Origin: Roseateles sp. SL47
GTDB lineage: Bacteria; Pseudomonadota; Gammaproteobacteria; Burkholderiales; Burkholderiaceae_C
Assembly (NCBI RefSeq): GCF_026625885.1
Contig: NZ_CP113068.1
Span: forward strand, 4,898,001-4,962,000
Reading direction: 5' to 3'
Length of the DNA: 64,000 bases
This document shows, in pieces, positions 55,493 through 63,064 of this stretch. Position numbers and translations under genes: made by a program. Position 1 is the stretch's first letter. Every line of letters begins with the position of its first letter. The notes under the pieces were generated by a model. It saw nothing but the letters and a program-made list of their open reading frames with translations. It ran no database searches and had not been told where the DNA came from.

Positions 55493-57708
55493 GCGGCCTC
55501 CCCGTAAATTGCAACTTCATGGGCGAAGTTCGCCAACACCAGGGCCTTGGCCTGCGGTGGGCTGACACTGTTGCCGCACATGCGAACCTGGGCCGTGGCG
55601 GTCAGCGGGATCCGAGGGACCTGCAGCGGGTTGGCCGCCTGGACACCGTCCACGAACAGCTTCTCCGGGTCCGGGATCTCCTCGATCACGTAATCAGCCG
55701 GGAAGCCCTGGGCGTTGAACAGCTCGCGGGGCTTGAGCATGCGCAGCGTGATGTCCACCAGCACCCACCACTGCCCCTGCTGGAACACAAGCACCATCTC
55801 AGCTGGATCTGGGAAGTTCTCCGGCAGGTAGCGGTGCAGCAGCTCGGCGCACTCACGGGCGCGATCGGCGTGCTCGGGCGCCAGGCATGCGGCCGGGACC
55901 TGCATCGTCTGCACAAGGCCCATGCGTCCCTTGGTCGGAAGGGTATGCATTGGATCGTCCAAGGTCTGCCACTGGCCGCCGCTGGAGTAGTACTTGACCG
56001 CGTAAGCGGTGATCAACCTTTGGTTGCTGCCCGCAGCAGTGATGGTGGACATTGGGGCGTCAACCGGTCGGCCGTCACCGTCATAGAAGCCGCCATTCGC
56101 CTGCTCCATGCAGGCTGAGACAAGGGCCTGTTCACCTCGGTTCGCCCCAGTGATCGTCTTGAACGGTTCATCGGCACCGTACCCGCTACGCTCACCATGG
56201 TGGGTCAGGTGCGTGAGATGCACTGCAGCCAGGGCGCTCGTGGCACCACTGGCGGTCACGGTGTTCAGAGGAACCTCCAGGGAGCGCACGCCATGGCTGA
56301 AGCGCTTCGTCCCGTCCACACCCTCTCCGTGGCCCATGTCCACCAGGTGGGCGGCCACCACACCTTGCTTCACGCCACCGGCCACAACAGTCCCCAATGG
56401 CTGGCGAATGTCCTGCGTGCGTGCATCCTGGCCTGGCCGCTCGCCGTAGCCGATGGTGACCAAATGAGCCCCAGCCAAGGCATGATGCGTGCCGCCGGCC
56501 GAGACGGTCGAGAGCGGCGCCGCGACAGAATGACCGCCCATGTGCCCACTGCTGGTGCCACGCATCGGCGTCAAAGCTGGAGCCACTAGGGTGAAATGCC
56601 CACCCTTCACCTGGGCGCACTGGGTGCGCAGCGGCTCATCTGCTCCGGATGTCTTTCCCTCTGCAGGACGAGACTGGTCGCCGATGAACGGCGTCAAAAC
56701 GGGCATTGCCAAGCAAGAATCTGCTTTTGCCGTGATGGTCTGGGTGGGCTGGGTGACGCTGCGCGCCGATGACTGCCCCATGCGGCCGCCCACGCCAACG
56801 ATGAACGGCGAGGCGCTGGTGAGCACGTGGCGCCAGAGGCCTTTTGCCACCCGGCGCTGGGTGTTCTCGGCGAGTTCGCGTTCACGACCAAATACCGACC
56901 TGGCCGGCAGACTGAAATCGATGCACTCAGCTGCAGTGCGCCATGGGCTGAGCTTGCCCGCCTGGACCGCAGCGCTGGTCGGGTCGCCATGGGTGGCTTC
57001 GGGCCAGACGATGGGGAGGCCATCCCGCCGGGCGATCAGGAACAATCGCTTCCGGATCGTCGGGGCTTCATAGTCACAGGCCCGAAGCTCCCGGTAGTCC
57101 ACGTTGTAGCCCAGACCTCGCAAGAGCTGCGTTGCCATCTCGCCATCGGGATCAATCTCCAAGAACTCGCACGCCTCCTCGAAGGCAGGATGATCCCTCC
57201 GGATGCCCTTGGACAACATCGCGCAGAATGCTTCGAATGTCTCGCCAGCGCGGCTGGGGTCGGGTCTGTAGCTGCCGTCAGGCAACTGCATAAGCGGCCC
57301 CCAGGTGGTGAACTCTTCCACGTTCTCCAGCATCAGGACACGCGGCTTGCAGAGAAGTACCCAGCGAATACCTACCCAGGCGAGCCCACGGATCTCCTTC
57401 TTGACCGGAGTGCCGCCCTTGGCCTTCGAGAAGTGTTTGCAATCGGGAGACAGCCAAACGAGCGCCACCGGCTGGTTACGTGTCACCTGGATCGGGTCCA
57501 CGTCCCACACGCTCTCGCACAAGTGCAGCGTGTGAGGGTGGTTCATGGCGTGCATCGCCAGCGCCTCGGGATCGTGATTGATCGCAATGTCCACTGGGCG
57601 GCCGAACGCTTGCTCCAGACCGGTTGACGTTCCACCGCCTCCAGCGAAGTTGTCGATGATCAGCTCGCGGCCAAGGTCGAGCGGCATCGTGAAGGCATCG
57701 CGCCTCAT
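55489..57708 (-). CDS. Phage DNA (cytosine-5)-methyltransferase with repeated target-recognition region
   Basis: About 739 residues from ATG 57708 (GGGAGG nine bases upstream). Motif I is IDNFAGGGGTSTGLEQAFG. Motif IV is the phage variant WLSPDCKHFSKAKGG, where the usual PPCQ is SPDC. Motif VI is MLENVEEF, motif VIII TIRKRLFLIA, and the C terminus has RMCGNSVSPPQAKAL. Between VIII and the end are about six repeats of 40-50 residues with a P-[LMF]-x-T-[VI]-x-A-x-G core (APLSTVSAGG, QPLGTVVAGG, VPLNTVTASG, EPFKTITGAN, APMSTITAAG). No restriction partner is visible. Confidence 0.92.
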   Translation of the reverse strand: MRRDAFTMPLDLGRELIIDNFAGGGGTSTGLEQAFGRPVDIAINHDPEALAMHAMNHPHTLHLCESVWDVDPIQVTRNQPVALVWLSPDCKHFSKAKGGTPVKKEIRGLAWVGIRWVLLCKPRVLMLENVEEFTTWGPLMQLPDGSYRPDPSRAGETFEAFCAMLSKGIRRDHPAFEEACEFLEIDPDGEMATQLLRGLGYNVDYRELRACDYEAPTIRKRLFLIARRDGLPIVWPEATHGDPTSAAVQAGKLSPWRTAAECIDFSLPARSVFGRERELAENTQRRVAKGLWRHVLTSASPFIVGVGGRMGQSSARSVTQPTQTITAKADSCLAMPVLTPFIGDQSRPAEGKTSGADEPLRTQCAQVKGGHFTLVAPALTPMRGTSSGHMGGHSVAAPLSTVSAGGTHHALAGAHLVTIGYGERPGQDARTQDIRQPLGTVVAGGVKQGVVAAHLVDMGHGEGVDGTKRFSHGVRSLEVPLNTVTASGATSALAAVHLTHLTHHGERSGYGADEPFKTITGANRGEQALVSACMEQANGGFYDGDGRPVDAPMSTITAAGSNQRLITAYAVKYYSSGGQWQTLDDPMHTLPTKGRMGLVQTMQVPAACLAPEHADRARECAELLHRYLPENFPDPAEMVLVFQQGQWWVLVDITLRMLKPRELFNAQGFPADYVIEEIPDPEKLFVDGVQAANPLQVPRIPLTATAQVRMCGNSVSPPQAKALVLANFAHEVAIYGEAA

Positions 57709-57875
57709 GCGGACGTACCTCCCATAGGAAGCGCGACGTGGGCACACGGCGGGAAGTCGAACGTCATCTTCGGGGTCGGCGGATTGACGGGCGCCGCTGG
57801 CGCTGGCGCGGGAACCGGGGAAGGAACCGGGAACCGGAAACGGTCCTCAGGCTCACGAGGTGTGGGGATGCTCAT
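57705..57875 (-). CDS. Small proline-rich protein
   Basis: A 56-codon frame (MSIPTPREPEDRFRFPVPSP, then a Pro/Ala run, ending MGGTSA). Its ATG overlaps the upstream gene's stop as ATGA (57872-57875) and its stop overlaps the methyltransferase ATG as ATGA (57705-57708). This double coupling is the main evidence that it is translated. No function is suggested. Confidence 0.6.
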   Translation of the reverse strand: MSIPTPREPEDRFRFPVPSPVPAPAPAAPVNPPTPKMTFDFPPCAHVALPMGGTSA

Positions 57876-58213
57876 GCTGGCGCGTCCTCCATTTCGGCCG
57901 CGGCCTCGACCTCATCCGCAGTTCCATTAAGCAGTTCGACGCACTGCTCAACCGTCAGGTCTTTGATCGACTTCACGTGGTTGATTGCCTTCCGGACGTC
58001 TCCGGGACGCAATTCCGCGCGCTTCGCCAGCCCGCGCAGACGCTTCGCTACACGCTCCCAGGCCCGCACGCGGTTCGAACCCCATTCCTGGTACTCGGGT
58101 GGAAGTCGGTTGGCGACCCGCAGCGCTTCGGCGCGTAGCTCGGCATGGCGGGCGACAGTGGCCGCCTTGCGCTCGGCGGCTTTCGATTGCTTCTCGGTTG
58201 CTGTGATCGGCAT
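57872..58213 (-). CDS. Hypothetical early phage protein
   Basis: A 113-residue helical, basic protein (TATEKQSKAAERKAATVARHAELRAEALRVANRLP) with a conserved-looking centre (EWGSNRVRAWERVAKRLRGLAKRAELRPGDVRKAINHV) and an acidic tail. No named family. It is the gene after rdgC in the early operon. Confidence 0.6.
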   Translation of the reverse strand: MPITATEKQSKAAERKAATVARHAELRAEALRVANRLPPEYQEWGSNRVRAWERVAKRLRGLAKRAELRPGDVRKAINHVKSIKDLTVEQCVELLNGTADEVEAAAEMEDAPA

Positions 58214-58264
58214 TGCGAACTCCAGGTGTTTTTTGGGCTACCGCACGTGGCGGACTGGTGCAGG

Positions 58265-59218
58265 TCAGACTGCCTCGGGGGAAACTGGCGCGTGTTCAGC
58301 CGCGATTCGGGCCGAATGGCCGATGAGGTCGAGTTCGCCGCCCAGGCCTTCGATCAGGTCGGGGATGAGTTGGCGAAGCTCACCAGTGAAGAGGGCTGCG
58401 TCCACATCGAACGCTTCGTCCTTGGCCGGCTTGTCGCGGCCGTCGAACACGATGTCCAGGAACTTCAAGCCCTTGAGCTGCAGGCCGTCGGTGAGCGTGA
58501 ATGAAATGCGGTCCCGCCAGGTCATGGCCAGACGAGTCGGCAACTTTCCGCCGGCCAGGTGTGCCTTGACCTCTTCCGTGTCCAGGTTGTGCCTGTCATA
58601 GCGCACGCGCGACTTCATCTCATCTGGCGCTCGCGCCTCCAGTTCACGGTCAATCGTGAATCCGGCAGGAGGTTGCCCATCGATCAGCCACGCTGTCATG
58701 CACGCTGCTGGCGCATGGGCGCTGTTGAGCAACCGCAGCCCCAGTGAGGGATCTGCTTTGATCAGCAGGCTGATCAGCTCATCGGCTTTTCCAACGCTGC
58801 CGGATTCGACTGTCAACAGACGCGCCACCGGATCAATCCAGACTCGCATGTCGCTCTGCGTCGGGAAGGCGCGGGGCAACAGCTCCAGCTCCGTTTGTTC
58901 CTTGATGTCCTTCAGTTGCTTCTTGCCTGGCTTGCGGCCGGTCATCTGCTCAACCTTGCCGGCGGCCTCTTTCACTGCTTCGCGAAGGGCGGATGCCGGC
59001 ACTGCCCGCCGCTCAATTCGCAGCGTCAGCAGCCATTGCCCGTCGATCAACTCAATGATGGCTTCCAGGCCATCACCACGAGGCGGGACCCAGCCTGCCG
59101 ACACGCGCTGCGTCGGCCCAGTCCGTTCGAAGCGCTGGCCCTCCAGCACTTCAGCAAACTGCAGCAGTTGGGGCTGCCAAGCTTCGTCGATGCGGTAGAG
59201 GATGAGGTGTTTGAACAT
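58265..59218 (-). CDS. rdgC: Recombination-associated protein RdgC
   Basis: A 317-residue RdgC homologue: FKHLILYRI at the start, then RVSAGWVPPRGDGLEAIIELIDGQWLLTLRIERRAVPASALREAVKEAA, TGRKPGKKQLKDIKEQTELELLPRAFPTQSDMRVWID and the end GLKFLDIVFDGRD. RdgC forms a ring on double-stranded DNA and restrains RecA. In E. coli it is chromosomal, but phage-borne copies occur in beta-proteobacterial prophages. Here it sits in the early operon, where it may manage phage DNA ends. Confidence 0.93.
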   Translation of the reverse strand: MFKHLILYRIDEAWQPQLLQFAEVLEGQRFERTGPTQRVSAGWVPPRGDGLEAIIELIDGQWLLTLRIERRAVPASALREAVKEAAGKVEQMTGRKPGKKQLKDIKEQTELELLPRAFPTQSDMRVWIDPVARLLTVESGSVGKADELISLLIKADPSLGLRLLNSAHAPAACMTAWLIDGQPPAGFTIDRELEARAPDEMKSRVRYDRHNLDTEEVKAHLAGGKLPTRLAMTWRDRISFTLTDGLQLKGLKFLDIVFDGRDKPAKDEAFDVDAALFTGELRQLIPDLIEGLGGELDLIGHSARIAAEHAPVSPEAV

Positions 59219-59306
59219 TGGTGAATCGCCTTTTCGGTTTTTTGGGCGGCAATGGGCCGCCGCGAGATCGAATCGCGTTAACTGGCGTGCTCTGAACTGA
59301 GGGGGG

Positions 59307-59606
59307 TTAGCTGGTGGCCGTCGGCTCGGTCACCACGGGCGGCGCACCAGGCGGCCCTGCAGGGGCGTGAAGCAGGTTCTGCTGGTACTGGTGCGGCCTG
59401 CACTTGCCCAGCTTGTGCATGTCGTGTGCGTGCTTGGCCGAGCAGTCGCTGCAGAAGCCGAAGGCGGGTCGGTACCTACCCTTGCTGTCGAAAGGCTTCA
59501 CCTTCGCCGCCGCCTGAGCGCTGTCCAGGTAAGTCACCCACTGGCTGCGGCTTTCAAAGCAGTCCGGTGCCGGCGGGGCCATGAGAAGGATGGTGCGGCG
59601 GTCCAT
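59307..59606 (-). CDS. Hypothetical protein with a Cys/His cluster
   Basis: A 99-residue protein from ATG 59606, two bases after the upstream gene's stop. The middle has FGFCSDCSAKHAHDMHKLGKCRP, with three Cys and several His that could bind zinc. The ends are Pro/Ala-rich. No family is recognised. Confidence 0.58.
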   Translation of the reverse strand: MDRRTILLMAPPAPDCFESRSQWVTYLDSAQAAAKVKPFDSKGRYRPAFGFCSDCSAKHAHDMHKLGKCRPHQYQQNLLHAPAGPPGAPPVVTEPTATS

Positions 59607-59608
59607 GG

Positions 59609-59866
59609 TCAGACAGTCGTTCCGAGCTCTTCCGCCGCGCTTGGATTGCCGCGCAGCACTCGGGCAATCAAACTTGCCTTCGTCGCCTCCTGCTTGGCCC
59701 ACGCGCCCAGGATCTGGTTAACCAGCTCAGTGCGTGTCGTGCCGTTGTGCAGACTCACCGCATCCAGAACGGCGACGATGCTCGACGGGCACGGCCCGCG
59801 CAGCTCCACCTGCTTTTCGCCGGAGCGAGACAGCAGTCCTTCAAACTCTTCCGGAGATGTCGTCAT
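59609..59866 (-). CDS. Small hypothetical protein, possible ribbon-helix-helix-like
   Basis: An 85-residue protein: MTTSPEEFEGLLSRSGEKQVELRGPCPSSIVAVLDAVSLHNGTTRTELVNQILGAWAKQE. The strand followed by two helices (ELRGPCPSSIVAVLDAVSLHNG-TTRTELVNQILGAWA) resembles a ribbon-helix-helix DNA-binding unit, but this is only a pattern impression. It is the second gene of the early operon. Confidence 0.5.
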   Translation of the reverse strand: MTTSPEEFEGLLSRSGEKQVELRGPCPSSIVAVLDAVSLHNGTTRTELVNQILGAWAKQEATKASLIARVLRGNPSAAEELGTTV

Positions 59867-60035
59867 GGCTGATGGTGTGAACGTTGAACTATTGAAGGTG
59901 AAGGCGCTGATCGATTTGCGGATCTGGGTCCGTCAGGTGATGCGAGAAGCAGCCGCAGACCTGGCCATCGAGGGGGCGCAAACATCCCTCGCAGCCGCCG
60001 AATTGCGAGAGCTGGCGGACAGGCCCGGGGAATGA
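59865..60035 (+). CDS. Possible small helical protein antisense to the end of the Cro-like gene
   Basis: A 56-codon plus-strand frame (MADGVNVELLKVKALIDLRI...LAIEGAQTSLAAAELRELADRP) with a protein-like composition and GGAG eight bases before the ATG. It runs against the early operon and overlaps the unusual tail of the Cro-like protein. Only one of the two is likely to be real over this stretch. Confidence 0.3.
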   Translation: MADGVNVELLKVKALIDLRIWVRQVMREAAADLAIEGAQTSLAAAELRELADRPGE

Positions 60036-60316
60036 AGCGCAGGCTCTGCCGCGCCCGATTGAGAGCTCTTGAGGGGAATTGGTGGAGCACCCTCGAAAGA
60101 GATCAGCTCAGGCCAGATCTCGTGCCAGTCGAGCGGACGAAGATCCCACCTCATCACCTCACGGCCGGTCGCGCACTCGATGGGAAGGCAGCGCATAACC
60201 GGAACCGGGCGAACACCTCGTGACCACTGCCACACAAGTTGTGGATCCACCCCAATCGCCTTTGCCAGGGATGTCTGTGCTCCGCGATGGCGATCCACGT
60301 ATTGAGCAAGTTGCAT
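59933..60316 (-). CDS. Cro/YdaS-like helix-turn-helix repressor
   Basis: The first ~75 residues are a YdaS/Cro-type domain (LAQYVDRHRGAQTSLAKAIGVDPQLVWQWSRGVRPVPVMRCLPIECATGREVMRWDLRPLDWHEIWPEL). Such proteins normally end soon after WPEL. Here the frame continues for ~50 Ser/Ala-rich residues that may be extraneous. It is divergent from the CI-like gene and is the first gene of the leftward early operon. Its promoter places the transcript start at the ATG. Confidence 0.78.
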   Translation of the reverse strand: MQLAQYVDRHRGAQTSLAKAIGVDPQLVWQWSRGVRPVPVMRCLPIECATGREVMRWDLRPLDWHEIWPELISFEGAPPIPLKSSQSGAAEPALHSPGLSASSRNSAAARDVCAPSMARSAAASRIT

Positions 60317-60322
60317 GCGCCA

Positions 60323-60351
60323 ATCTTAAGCGCTACGCTTTAGGAAATCAA
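60323..60351 (-). promoter_or_regulatory. Promoter of the Cro-like gene
   Basis: TTGATT, 17 bases, TAAGAT, then six bases to the ATG at 60316. This is a good sigma-70 match whose predicted start coincides with the start codon, which would explain the missing ribosome site. It overlaps the first operator copy. Confidence 0.65.
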
Positions 60352-60389
60352 GCGCCGCGCTCATTCACCTATTTAAGCGCCGCGCTCAC
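60326..60389. promoter_or_regulatory. Three 17-bp operator copies between the CI-like and Cro-like genes
   Basis: TTAAGCGCTACGCTTTA (60326-60342), TCAAGCGCCGCGCTCAT (60348-60364) and TTAAGCGCCGCGCTCAC (60373-60389) share AAGCGC-x-(A/G)CGCT with dyad symmetry around the central base. They fill the gap between the divergent repressor genes, like the three-site right operator of lambda. Confidence 0.75.
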
Positions 60390-60399
60390 AGTGCCGGTC

Positions 60400-61056
60400 A
60401 TGAAGACAGTGGGCACCATCCGCCGGGAAAACCTCGAACGGCTGATCGAAAAAATGGGGAAGCTGGAGGCTGTCGCCTCCACCGCAGAAACAACTTCCGT
60501 TTACCTGAGCCAGATTCGAAACCAGACGATCGATCGGAAAACGTTGCGGCCGCGCGAGATGGGTTCTGCCATGGCGCGACGAATTGAGCGGGGCTCGAAC
60601 CTTCCTGAAGGATGGATGGACGAGGACCATGCCGGCGCTGGCCTTCCTTTAGCTGGGCTCGGACCTGCAGACCAGCCTGGCCAATCCGAGTTTGCACACC
60701 TAGTGCCCCGCCGTTTGGTTGATGTCCTAGCCGACAACCTGGTGTTGCTTTCGGCAGAAGAACACCGGGCGTCCGTTGACGCCTGCAGGCGCCTAGCTGA
60801 ATCCCCAGACAGCCAGCGTGCCCGCGATGGGCTGCAGGAGCTGCTCGGACAGGCCCCCGCAGTGTCGGTGAGCCAGGAGGCTCTGCTGCACCACGTGCTT
60901 GGCATGCTGGCGGACAAGTGGCCGGTTCAGACTGAGCAGCCGGTGATCCAACGGTTTCTAGAGACCGTGGACAAATTCATGGCGGAGGAAGGAAAGACGC
61001 TGGTCCTCACCCATGTAAAGGATCGTACGCCGGAGCAGAACCTCAAGACCCCTTGA
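60400..61056 (+). CDS. CI-like phage repressor without a peptidase domain
   Basis: A 218-residue protein from ATG 60400. The N-terminal domain (MKTVGTIRRENLERLIEKMGKLEAVASTAETTSVYLSQIRNQ, then RKTLRPREMGSAMARRIERGSNLPEGWMD) is a helix-turn-helix of the kind found in Burkholderiales prophage repressors. The C-terminal half is helical and shows no S24 Ser-Lys peptidase motif, so RecA-stimulated self-cleavage is not expected; induction must work another way. Divergent from the Cro-like gene across the operators. Confidence 0.75.
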   Translation: MKTVGTIRRENLERLIEKMGKLEAVASTAETTSVYLSQIRNQTIDRKTLRPREMGSAMARRIERGSNLPEGWMDEDHAGAGLPLAGLGPADQPGQSEFAHLVPRRLVDVLADNLVLLSAEEHRASVDACRRLAESPDSQRARDGLQELLGQAPAVSVSQEALLHHVLGMLADKWPVQTEQPVIQRFLETVDKFMAEEGKTLVLTHVKDRTPEQNLKTP

Positions 61057-61126
61057 GACAATCGAGACGGGAGACGCCCCAGCCAGCCCAGCAAGAGGCA
61101 AGGCCAGGGCAGAGTAGTAGCGCCCC

Positions 61127-61426
61127 GTGAATCCACCCCCAGGCGGGCCTCCCGGCCTTCCAGATCCGCCCCCGACGAACATCGAGGGAAACGCCGTCTT
61201 TCTTCTCTCTCGATCCGCAGACCTTGAGGTCCCGGAGGACCGCTCGCGCATCTGCCCCCAGTGCGGACATCACACTTGGGTGGACACTCGTTGGTGTGTC
61301 CGATGCTGGCATGACATTGATCGCACCAAGCTCAAGCGCTGGCATCCAACCAAGCTCCTGTGGCTGGCCCTGTCGGTGATCGCTATCCAGGCGGCAGCCA
61401 TCCTCGCCCTGCTTTTGGTCCGATAA
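61127..61426 (+). CDS. Zinc-ribbon membrane protein
   Basis: A 99-residue protein from GTG 61127. After a proline-rich start and a short strand comes a zinc ribbon (ICPQCGHHTWVDTRWCVRCWHD, four Cys) and a C-terminal transmembrane helix (LWLALSVIAIQAAAILALLLV). Located beyond the repressor in the lysogenically active direction, it may be a superinfection or cargo function, though the sequence alone does not say. Confidence 0.65.
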   Translation: MNPPPGGPPGLPDPPPTNIEGNAVFLLSRSADLEVPEDRSRICPQCGHHTWVDTRWCVRCWHDIDRTKLKRWHPTKLLWLALSVIAIQAAAILALLLVR

Positions 61427-61523
61427 GCGCACACCTTTTGGGGGAGCAGGAAAAAGATCCTCCGCCGTCTGATTGTGCGGCTCCGCGCATTAAGTGTAAA
61501 AAGCGGTAAAGGGAGAGAAATAG

Positions 61524-61757
61524 ATGACGAACGATCCGAGTCGCTTCGACTCGTTCCTGGACAAGCTCAAGCTTGACCCAGTAGTGGAGCCTGTACCGCC
61601 CGCCTCAAAGGCACTGCTGCGGGGAGTAGTGATGCAGATGGACCGCTGGCACGTCGCCGGCCATGTGGTGATCATTCCAGACGCCGGCTCAGAGGTTGTC
61701 GCCCAGGTGCTGAATTCCAGGCCGGCGGCCTCAGATACAGCCGACGACGCCCGCTAG
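61524..61757 (+). CDS. Small hypothetical protein
   Basis: A 77-residue protein (RFDSFLDKLKLDPVVEPVPPASKALLRGVVMQMDRWHVAGHVVIIPDAGSEVVAQVL). GGGAGAG lies before the ATG. No family recognised. It is followed eight bases later by the GNAT-like gene. Confidence 0.55.
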   Translation: MTNDPSRFDSFLDKLKLDPVVEPVPPASKALLRGVVMQMDRWHVAGHVVIIPDAGSEVVAQVLNSRPAASDTADDAR

Positions 61758-61765
61758 CGCTTCCC

Positions 61766-62368
61766 ATGAACGAGGAACACCGAGAGGTTGCGGCGCGATA
61801 CAAAGCCCATCGAAAGTTCGTTCGCGAGGTGCTGGAGGAGCAGTTGCTTTCCGAGTATCGATTTCGAATCGACGTCGGAACGATCGGTGACGATGTGCTT
61901 CGAAAGGCCCGCCGAGACTGGTACGGGCACGAAAAGCGCCGCGTCAACTGGGATTGGGAAAATGAGATCTTGGTGAAACACTACCGACGAGGCCCTAGGG
62001 GGATCGAATTTTCGTTGTCCGTTGAAGGCCAACTTTGCGGCCTGGCTGTTGCCAGGGTCTCACGTCACAAGCATTGGCTATCCGTAACGCACCTGGAGGG
62101 AGCGCCAGGAACGCACCGCTTGAAAGGCAAGGTGCTTCCCATCATGGTCCAGGGGTTTCAGATGTATAGCGCACAAATTTCACGGGATGACGAAGAGCAA
62201 CCAGGATTACGCCTGCTGAACCCCACAGATGATGCGATGGTGCGGTACCGACAAGCAGGGTACAATGCAAGTGCCTTGACAAAGAGGCTTTGTGCGGTAG
62301 TGATCCAACCGCGCACAGGAGAAAACCATGAACATCGCAACGAAAAAGAACCCGAATCGGAGGCCTAA
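61766..62368 (+). CDS. GNAT-like protein
   Basis: A 200-residue protein. The N-terminal helix (EEHREVAARYKAHRKFVREVLEEQLLSEYRF) leads to a region with acetyltransferase-like order: IEFSLSVEGQLCGLAVARVSRHKHWLSVTHLEGAPGTHRLKGKVLPIMVQGFQMYSAQI, ending RLLNPTDDAMVRYRQAGYN. The final strand with R-x-AGY is typical of GNAT folds, but the acetyl-CoA loop is not textbook. Its 3' end overlaps the next gene by 41 bases. Confidence 0.5.
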   Translation: MNEEHREVAARYKAHRKFVREVLEEQLLSEYRFRIDVGTIGDDVLRKARRDWYGHEKRRVNWDWENEILVKHYRRGPRGIEFSLSVEGQLCGLAVARVSRHKHWLSVTHLEGAPGTHRLKGKVLPIMVQGFQMYSAQISRDDEEQPGLRLLNPTDDAMVRYRQAGYNASALTKRLCAVVIQPRTGENHEHRNEKEPESEA

Positions 62369-62513
62369 GTTGGAGCCGACCGCCGTCGTTCTGCTCGATC
62401 AAGCGCGTGCTCGCATTCTCGCTCGACAGCGCACCACCCTTTCCGAGGTGCGCCAGCGCTTAGAAGGCCTGCTTGAAGACGAAATCTCTGGCGTCGTTGT
62501 TGCTCGACGCTGA
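62328..62513 (+). CDS. Small hypothetical protein overlapping the GNAT-like gene
   Basis: A 61-residue basic protein (PKLEPTAVVLLDQARARILARQRTTLSEVRQRLEGLLEDEI) with a good ribosome site (AGGAG) before the ATG. The two-helix pattern resembles a small DNA-binding or antitoxin-type protein. An acetyltransferase-like gene followed by a small helical gene recalls GNAT toxin-antitoxin pairs, where the antitoxin usually comes first, so this is only a possibility. Confidence 0.55.
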   Translation: MNIATKKNPNRRPKLEPTAVVLLDQARARILARQRTTLSEVRQRLEGLLEDEISGVVVARR

Positions 62514-62529
62514 GGTCCCTCACCGACTC

Positions 62530-62560
62530 AAAAAAGCCCGCCTAACGCGGGCTTTTTGTT
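62530..62560 (+). terminator. Rho-independent terminator
   Basis: AAAAAGCCCGC / GCGGGCTTTTT with a CTAAC loop lies 18 bases after the stop of the gene at 62328. It ends the plus-strand run from the repressor. Confidence 0.9.
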
Positions 62561-62602
62561 TGGTTCGGCGGCCATTTGCAACCGATTTCGACGCAGTTTG
62601 CA

Positions 62603-62640
62603 GAGCATCGTACGCTGCCGTACTGCAGCGTACGATGCTC
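62603..62640. repeat. Perfect 16-bp inverted repeat with 6-base loop
   Basis: GAGCATCGTACGCTGC pairs exactly with GCAGCGTACGATGCTC across CGTACT. There is no T-run on either side, so it is not a normal terminator. It lies in the gene-free 220 bases between the terminator and the immunity gene. Confidence 0.85.
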
Positions 62641-62735
62641 TTCCTAACCTGTCACCCCTCATACGGGGCCCTACTTCCAGTTCGAGCCAAATCTCAAAAT
62701 TGAGAACTGACCGGGCTCAGGGGGAATTTGGCGAA

Positions 62736-63062
62736 TCAACGGGCTCGGCTTGCCCCTGACGCCAGCTCGCTCCGGATCGACAACAAGAACTCTCGCGTCG
62801 TCGGGCGGAACCCAGTCGGGATGATGTCGGGCCGAAAGTACTCCTGGAACCGCTCTTCCATGCCCTCATCACCCGTGGCAAGGAAGCGATCGATGTCCTC
62901 AATCAGTGGCCGCAGGATCGAGGGGTCGCTCTCTTCTACACATGCCTGCACCACGGCTTCAAGCGTATCGCCGTGGATGTCGAAGTCCTGATGGAACCAC
63001 CCCCCCATGAAGGCAGCCAATTCTGGAAAGAGCTGTTCGCCCTTGGTATGGATGATGGGCAT
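62736..63062 (-). CDS. CdiI-type immunity protein
   Basis: A 108-residue protein matching the pattern of the CdiI_2-like immunity family: LFPELAAFMGGWFHQDFDI near the start, an acidic middle (VVQACVEESDPSILRPLIEDIDRFLA) and GFRPTTREFLLSIRSEL at the end. It begins two bases after the stop of the RNase A-like toxin, the usual toxin-immunity order, and would bind and neutralise that toxin in the cytosol. Confidence 0.8.
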   Translation of the reverse strand: MPIIHTKGEQLFPELAAFMGGWFHQDFDIHGDTLEAVVQACVEESDPSILRPLIEDIDRFLATGDEGMEERFQEYFRPDIIPTGFRPTTREFLLSIRSELASGASRAR

Positions 63063-63064
63063 GA

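Noticed and set aside
57738..58601. A 287-codon plus-strand open frame
   Set aside because: Overlaps two well-supported minus-strand early genes including rdgC; composition is Ser/Arg/Ala-rich as in other shadows.
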